From Dolichospermum sp. UHCC 0259 (GTDB lineage Bacteria > Cyanobacteriota > Cyanobacteriia > Cyanobacteriales > Nostocaceae): a DNA stretch of 59,704 bases. The notes beneath the pieces were generated by a model, which did no database searches, was not told the origin of the DNA, and saw only the letters and a program-made list of their open reading frames with translations. Shown here in pieces: positions 54,634 through 59,704 of the stretch. The stretch's first letter is position 1; each line of letters begins with the position of its first letter. Both the position numbers and the translations under genes were made by a program. The DNA lies in the NCBI RefSeq assembly GCF_009711935.1, contig NZ_VIKX01000050.1:1-59704 (forward strand), in the 5' to 3' direction.

Positions 54634-54933
54634 TTAGTAAAGGTCTTCTTCTCTGTGGGTTTCGATGGTGACATCAGAAGTAGGATAAGCAACACAGGTC
54701 AATACATATCCAGCTTCAACTTGGTCATCATCTAAAAAAGACTGATCAGATTGATCTACAGTACCAGAGATGAGTTTACCAGCACAGGTAGAACAAGCGC
54801 CAGCCCGACAGGAGTAGGGTAAGTCAAGTCCAGCTTCTTCCGCTGCATCTAGAATATATTCATCTTCGGGGCATTCAATAACTTGGTCTAAACCTTCGGA
54901 CTCGTTCTTAAGTCTTACCTTGAAAATAGCCAT
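54634..54933 (-). CDS. plant-type [2Fe-2S] ferredoxin, copy 1
   Basis: This 99-residue ferredoxin has the four cluster Cys (CRAGACSTC = Cys42, 47, 50; Cys80 in YVLTCVAYP). It carries electrons from PSI to FNR and other enzymes. It shares 86 of 99 residues with the neighbour copy; 11 of 13 differences fall in residues 3-25, where this copy also has an extra Cys21. The gene arose by a segmental duplication with the copy at 55223. Confidence 0.94.
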   Translation of the reverse strand: MAIFKVRLKNESEGLDQVIECPEDEYILDAAEEAGLDLPYSCRAGACSTCAGKLISGTVDQSDQSFLDDDQVEAGYVLTCVAYPTSDVTIETHREEDLY

Positions 54934-55078
54934 TTAATTATCCTCTCTTGTGAAATCGGCAGTATAAGTGATGTTTCAGCAAATTTTACAGCTATTCTGA
55001 TGGGATTAACCGCTGGTTTCAATTTGCTTCAGTTCTGCTCCCCAGGAAAAGGTCACAAGGGATAACAGAAAATATAAC

Positions 55079-55155
55079 TTTGTTAGGTTGCTTTAGTTCC
55101 AAGATTTTAGAGTTCTATGATCCAGGAACTAAAATTCAAGGAAGAAATTGGGAAA
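55079..55155 (+). pseudogene. duplicated 3' end of the SpoIID gene
   Basis: This stretch reads SSKILEFYDPGTKIQG and continues open, matching the SpoIID C-terminus SSKILEFYYPGTKIKANR at 54520-54576. It has no start and no upstream SpoIID sequence. It marks the left edge of the second unit of a segmental duplication that also copied the ferredoxin gene. Confidence 0.8.
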
Positions 55156-55222
55156 TTGGCAAAAACTCTACTCAATAGCCAATCCCCAATCCTCTTTGTA
55201 GAGTGGACTTTTTTACTAAAAC

Positions 55223-55522
<300 letters not shown>

Positions 55523-55777
55523 TTAATTATCCTCTGTTGTGAAATCGGCAGTATAAGTGATGTTTCAGCAAACACTACAGCTATTCTGATGGGATTAGCC
55601 GCTGGTTTAAATTTGCTTCAATTCTGATACTAAGGGAAAAGTTAAAATTTATGACAGAAAATTGACCCCGATTAGTAATGAAATTTAGTTACTTATTACC
55701 AATAAGTTTTTGTTATATGAAATACCGGCTGGGATAGATGTTAAAGTGCATCTTGGGGATATTTTTTGATGTCGGCT

Positions 55778-57187
55778 TTATGAAACCTCTGGTTGGTCAG
55801 GAATTGCATCAGGTAGTTCCTTTTCTACGCAGCAAAGACGCGGATACAAGTAGGCAATCAAGGTTGTGATTAGAGAAAACAGACCCATAATGATAAACAT
55901 TAAACCAATACCACGACCGTGACCAACTCCAATAATTTTACCAATGCTATTGGCTAAAGCTCCATCTGTTGCCATAATTGGTTCAAAAAATTGGTCAGCT
56001 AATGCCCCAGAGGTTAGATAGGAAAGCGGTAAAAACCCCTGGACAACAGCGCTGCGAAAGGCAAAGACCCTTCCCTGGACTTCTGGCGCTACTTTTTTCT
56101 GATAGATGACTTGAATTGAGCCGTTGACAATGGGAACTATCAGAAATATCGAGAAATTGGCGATCGTAAAGACAATTGTGGAAGCCGTCAGTCCTGCTAA
56201 TACATAGAATATGCCCAAAAATGCCATTGACACAAATATGGTATTCATCTGGCGTTCTAACCCTCCCCAAATGCTCATCACCACGCTACCCACCAATAGC
56301 CCAGAAGCAGCAATAGAATAGATCGTTCCCAGAGATTGTACAGAAGCAAAGGAAAGCACGAAGGGTGTAGTTAGGGCTTCATCGCTGCCAATGAGAAAGT
56401 TGGTAATGGCAATGAATATTACTAATGCGAGGAGTCCAGGACGTGCCACTAAATAGTTCCAGCCAAAGGTCATTTGTTGCCAAAAAGAGTTAGTTTCGGG
56501 ATGGGGATGTTCTGTGGAATGAATTTCGGGAAATTTAACCACAAGTAAACAGATCAATGCCAAAGCTAATGTAGATAAATCAATGATGATAATTCCTGGT
56601 AATTGGACAGTTACTAACAAAGCTGCTGCTAATGCTGGGGAGAGAATTTCAGCGATCGCTAATCTGATCTGTGTCATCGAACTGGCACGACCAAGTTGTG
56701 CTTTTGGCACAAGTAATGTAGTCGCTGAGGAATAGGCTAGTCCCTGAAAAGCATTGAAACTGGAACTAATCCCACTGACTAGACACAGACTCCAAACTTC
56801 TAAGTGATTACTGATAAATAACCAAGCAATTAGTAAGGTACATAAACCTGCACAAAAATCACTAATAATCATAATCCAGCGCCGAGAAAAGCGATCGACA
56901 ATCACACCAGCAATGGGAGAGATCAAAATTGTCGGTAGGGTTGTGGAGAGAATCAGCAGTGTAAATTGAATTGTGGAATTTGTGTGTTGATAAACCCAAA
57001 TACTGAGCGCAAAAGCGGTTGTCCGCGAGCCAACCAGAGACAACACTTGTCCAAACCAGATCAAGATAAACACGCTCATGCTTTGAGTTATCTCTCCTTC
57101 TGGGTTGGAGAAATACTCAGTCCATTTCAATAAAGATGATCTAAATTTGGGTTGTTGTTTCAACTCTGGTGGGCTGTTTTCTAACAT
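55778..57187 (-). CDS. MFS transporter, probable peptide exporter
   Basis: This 469-residue protein has twelve transmembrane helices and the MFS loop GVIVDRFSRRWIMI between helices 2 and 3. It resembles the MFS_3/enterobactin-exporter-type (EntS-like) group. It lies 156 bp downstream of the NRPS gene on the same strand, which suggests export of the peptide product. A 33-bp palindrome between the two genes could weaken read-through. Confidence 0.88.
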   Translation of the reverse strand: MLENSPPELKQQPKFRSSLLKWTEYFSNPEGEITQSMSVFILIWFGQVLSLVGSRTTAFALSIWVYQHTNSTIQFTLLILSTTLPTILISPIAGVIVDRFSRRWIMIISDFCAGLCTLLIAWLFISNHLEVWSLCLVSGISSSFNAFQGLAYSSATTLLVPKAQLGRASSMTQIRLAIAEILSPALAAALLVTVQLPGIIIIDLSTLALALICLLVVKFPEIHSTEHPHPETNSFWQQMTFGWNYLVARPGLLALVIFIAITNFLIGSDEALTTPFVLSFASVQSLGTIYSIAASGLLVGSVVMSIWGGLERQMNTIFVSMAFLGIFYVLAGLTASTIVFTIANFSIFLIVPIVNGSIQVIYQKKVAPEVQGRVFAFRSAVVQGFLPLSYLTSGALADQFFEPIMATDGALANSIGKIIGVGHGRGIGLMFIIMGLFSLITTLIAYLYPRLCCVEKELPDAIPDQPEVS

Positions 57188-57295
57188 GGCAATAGTGATT
57201 ATTAGTGAACTGGTGGCAAAGCCTCATGGTTTAATGTAACATTTATTTCTCATTTTTCAGTTACATAGCAGTCAGTACAAGTAGTCGAATAAATA

Positions 57296-57328
57296 AGATC
57301 CCCGACTTCTCTAAGAAGTCGGGGATCT
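57296..57328. repeat. 33-bp palindrome AGATCCCCGACTTCT type
   Basis: This is an identical copy of the palindrome at 35686-35718. It is 15 bp past the NRPS stop and may act as its terminator. Confidence 0.7.
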
Positions 57329-57343
57329 GGAGTCTTGCAATGT

Positions 57344-59704
57344 TCACCAATCAAAAAATTCACAAACTTGACTAGTTGGATCTTCAATAAGTTGCTGAAG
57401 AATTTGCTGGTAATAGTTGAACAAAACCTCGATAGTTTCACTTGTGAATAACTCCGTGCTGTAGAAAACCTTAATTTCCATAGTGGGATTATTGACTGAA
57501 GGTGAAGAAACATAAATTTCTAAAGGAATTTCTCCATCCCACAAGTCGAGATCGCGCTTAATTGTGACAAAATCTACATCTAACATCCAATTATGCCAAT
57601 TTTGTGGAGGTAGCATAGCCAGGGCTGCTGAGATATTCAGTGGTTGTTTACTGGTGATAGTTTCTGTGACTGTTTGACAAGCAATTTCTTTATTATTAAT
57701 GGCTTCTGTGAGAGTTTCTTGGGCTTGTTCTAAAAGATTAATTCCAGTTTGTTCAGAGGAAAGATGCGATCGCAAAATTACATCATTGATGAAGCAACCG
57801 AGCATTTTTTCAGTTTCCACCGCACTCCGATTACCAATAGTTGCGACGACTAAAATATCGTTCTTACTACTGTATTTGAACAAAAGTATATTTAGAGCAG
57901 TGAGAATGATCGCAAAAATGCTGACCCTTTGAGAACGGCAAAGGGCTTCGATTGATGTCACAATACTTGCTGGCAGAACCACAGAATAAATAGCTGCGCT
58001 AGTATTTTCGTTACTCAACTGTAGCTGATTGCTAGATATCTCATCAGATGCTAGTGAAGTATTAGTTAGTTTTTGTAGCCAGTAAGCCAATTGCTTTTCT
58101 ATGACCTTTTCATTAAAGTATTGCCGTTGCCAGAGGGTAAAATCTGCGTACTGAACAGGTAATTCGGGTAGGGGCGAAGGTAAACCATTCACAAAAGCTG
58201 CATAGAGGATTCCTAACTCCTCCAACAACAGACCAAATGACCAGCCGTCGGTGATGATATGGTGCATATTGATTGTCAACCAATGCTCTTCTGGAGTTAG
58301 TCGCAATAAACTGGTTTTGATGAGAGGGACTAAAGCCAGATCAAAATGGTGATTATATTGCAATGCCGCTAGTCTTTCTGCTTCAGATTTTCGCTCTATC
58401 AAGGGTAGGTTTTGTAAGTCTATAATCTCTAATGGGATGGTCAGAAATGGGGTAATTACTTGTACAGGTTGACCTTCTACTATAGTAAAACCAGTGCGTA
58501 ATATTTCATGACGACGAATTATTTCATTGAAACTGGACTCCAATGCAATTGCAGAAAGAGAGCCAGTAAAACGTAAAATAAAAAAGCTGTTGTAGGCGCA
58601 ACTTTCAGGAGCTAATTGTTGTAACTGCCATATAGACTCTTGTGCAAAAGACAGGGGAATAGAAGTGTCTCGTGCTTGCGGGACAAGAGGTGGTAAGGTA
58701 TCAACTGTTATGGCATCCAATTGATGTGCAGTTATTACTTGACTAAGTTCAGCGATTGTCGGGGCTGTAAATAGAGAACGCAGAGGCAGAACTATGGAAA
58801 AATGTTCTTGAACGCGAGATATTACAGATGTGATCAGGAGAGAGTGTCCTCCCAATTCAAAGAAGTTGTCATAGATGCCTACCTGCTCTCGATGTAATAC
58901 TGTACACCAAATTTCGGCTAATTTTGCTTCTAGGGCAGTCCCAGGGGCAACAAAGGCGGTTTCTAGCTCTGCATTGATTGTTTCTGGCTTTGGCAAAACC
59001 AGCCGGTCAACTTTACCATTAGGAGTCAGAGGTAATGCTTTTAGTGTCACAAAAGCCGCAGGTATCATATATTCAGGCAGATTTCCTTTCAGAAATTGAC
59101 GTAATTCGCTACTGGTCAATGTTTCTGTTTTGCTAACAATATAAGCTGTTAAATATTTATTTCCTGGATGATCTTCGCGGACAATTACTACTACCTGCTG
59201 AACTTGAGAATGTTGGGTTAATACTGTCTCAATTTCTCCTAGTTCAATCCGAAAACCCCGAATTTTGACTTGGTGATCAATCCGTCCCAGAAATTCAATA
59301 TTTCCATCTGGTAAATAGCATCCTAAGTCTCCAGTTTTATAAAGTCGCTCATTTGCCACAAAAGGATTATCAATAAATCGCTCAGATGTTAAGTCAGGAC
59401 GATGCAAATAGCCTTTGGCTAAACCTAGTCCACCAATGTAGATTTCTCCATAAACGCCAATCGGTAGGAGTTGAAGATAGGGATCAAGAATGTAAACTTG
59501 AGTATTGGCAATAGGACGACCTATAGGTGGAAATTTACTATTTGATGCTTCTGGTAAAATTTGTCCAGAAGTTGTAACTACTGTATTTTCTGTAGGTCCA
59601 TAGTTATTAAAAAACTTAAATGGTAACTTATTTGATGGATAAAAATTAAGTAGTTTTTCACTCTCCCCCCACTTTCGAGAGTTTATAGGGTAGGTAGAAG
59701 TAGG
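57344..59704 (-). CDS. nonribosomal peptide synthetase, 3' end (A - PCP - C), partial
   Basis: The frame is open to the window edge, so only the last 786 residues are seen. An adenylation domain lacking its N-terminal half shows A5 (NNYGPTENTVV), A6 (GEIYIGGLGLAKGYL), A7 (YKTGDL), A8 (GRIDHQVKIRGFRIELGEIE) and A10 (NGKVDR). A carrier domain follows with LGGHSLL (phosphopantetheine Ser). Then comes a condensation domain with an intact HHIITDG motif, running to the stop. There is no thioesterase, reductase or further module. The last C domain must therefore accept a donor or acceptor from another protein, or act in release. Substrate specificity cannot be read because part of the pocket lies outside the window. 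Confidence 0.93.
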   Translation of the reverse strand, partial: PTSTYPINSRKWGESEKLLNFYPSNKLPFKFFNNYGPTENTVVTTSGQILPEASNSKFPPIGRPIANTQVYILDPYLQLLPIGVYGEIYIGGLGLAKGYLHRPDLTSERFIDNPFVANERLYKTGDLGCYLPDGNIEFLGRIDHQVKIRGFRIELGEIETVLTQHSQVQQVVVIVREDHPGNKYLTAYIVSKTETLTSSELRQFLKGNLPEYMIPAAFVTLKALPLTPNGKVDRLVLPKPETINAELETAFVAPGTALEAKLAEIWCTVLHREQVGIYDNFFELGGHSLLITSVISRVQEHFSIVLPLRSLFTAPTIAELSQVITAHQLDAITVDTLPPLVPQARDTSIPLSFAQESIWQLQQLAPESCAYNSFFILRFTGSLSAIALESSFNEIIRRHEILRTGFTIVEGQPVQVITPFLTIPLEIIDLQNLPLIERKSEAERLAALQYNHHFDLALVPLIKTSLLRLTPEEHWLTINMHHIITDGWSFGLLLEELGILYAAFVNGLPSPLPELPVQYADFTLWQRQYFNEKVIEKQLAYWLQKLTNTSLASDEISSNQLQLSNENTSAAIYSVVLPASIVTSIEALCRSQRVSIFAIILTALNILLFKYSSKNDILVVATIGNRSAVETEKMLGCFINDVILRSHLSSEQTGINLLEQAQETLTEAINNKEIACQTVTETITSKQPLNISAALAMLPPQNWHNWMLDVDFVTIKRDLDLWDGEIPLEIYVSSPSVNNPTMEIKVFYSTELFTSETIEVLFNYYQQILQQLIEDPTSQVCEFFDW

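Overview
The window reads as the chromosome of a filamentous, probably heterocyst-forming cyanobacterium (order Nostocales, Anabaena/Dolichospermum/Aphanizomenon-like). Evidence for this: Raf1, MenG, the carboxysome protein CcmP, paired flavodiiron proteins, PetF-type ferredoxins and a thylakoid thioredoxin-like protein; frequent HIP1 octamers (GCGATCGC, e.g. 664-671 and 4112-4119); AT-rich sequence; and heptameric short tandem repeats (GAGTCAG, AATTACC, ACTGACA types) between genes. Adjacent flv3-flv1 in this order resembles the heterocyst-specific flv3B-flv1B pair of Anabaena PCC 7120, recalled rather than searched.

Layout. 0.1-5.3 kb: phosphohexomutase, a decayed IS200/RAYT-like transposase between inverted palindromic repeats, a metal-ABC binding lipoprotein lacking two metal ligands, a small exported Cys protein and MurT. 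5.9-21.3 kb: thylakoid PSI accumulation factor, UvrD-like helicase, a 2038-residue hybrid histidine kinase with about 11 PAS domains, Raf1, a response regulator, MenG, a DUF445 membrane protein and a DUF1186 protein. 21.6-25.3 kb: flavodiiron pair. 25.3-31.6 kb: gene-poor and repeat-rich, with an acyltransferase, a SulP transporter, a tandem UspA protein and a SulP/STAS gene remnant. 31.6-37.2 kb: CcmP, a pentapeptide-repeat protein, an antitoxin-like small protein, a Septu-like PtuA/PtuB defence pair and a NrdG-like radical SAM protein. 37.3-42.6 kb: DUF305 protein, proline-rich membrane protein, Tat-exported metallophosphoesterase, ribosomal protein L28 and HtpG. 42.8-47.0 kb: an accessory island with a small Bell-like effector, HicA/HicB, DUF29 and an NB-ARC/TPR (NLR-like) receptor. 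47.2-54.6 kb: HisF, small membrane proteins, DUF1350, a REC-PP2C phosphatase convergent with a STAS protein, an HTH-GrpE fusion and a SpoIID/LytB protein. 54.6-55.7 kb: two ferredoxin genes made by a segmental duplication that also copied the 3' end of spoIID. 55.8-59.7 kb: MFS exporter and the 3' end of a nonribosomal peptide synthetase gene that runs off the window.

The most interesting system is the 42.8-47.0 kb island. The last 26 residues of the small effector-like protein align without gaps to the first residues of the NLR (12 of 26 identical, counted by eye), in a Gln/Asn/Gly pattern like the bacterial amyloid signalling sequences (BASS) that link NLRs to Bell-domain effectors. The natural reading is an immune or cell-death switch: the receptor's TPRs sense a trigger, its N-terminal motif templates the effector's C-terminal motif, and the effector's N-terminal helix attacks the membrane. 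A HicAB toxin-antitoxin pair sits inside the same cluster. About 8 kb upstream is a separate two-gene Septu-like system, so the window carries two candidate defence modules.
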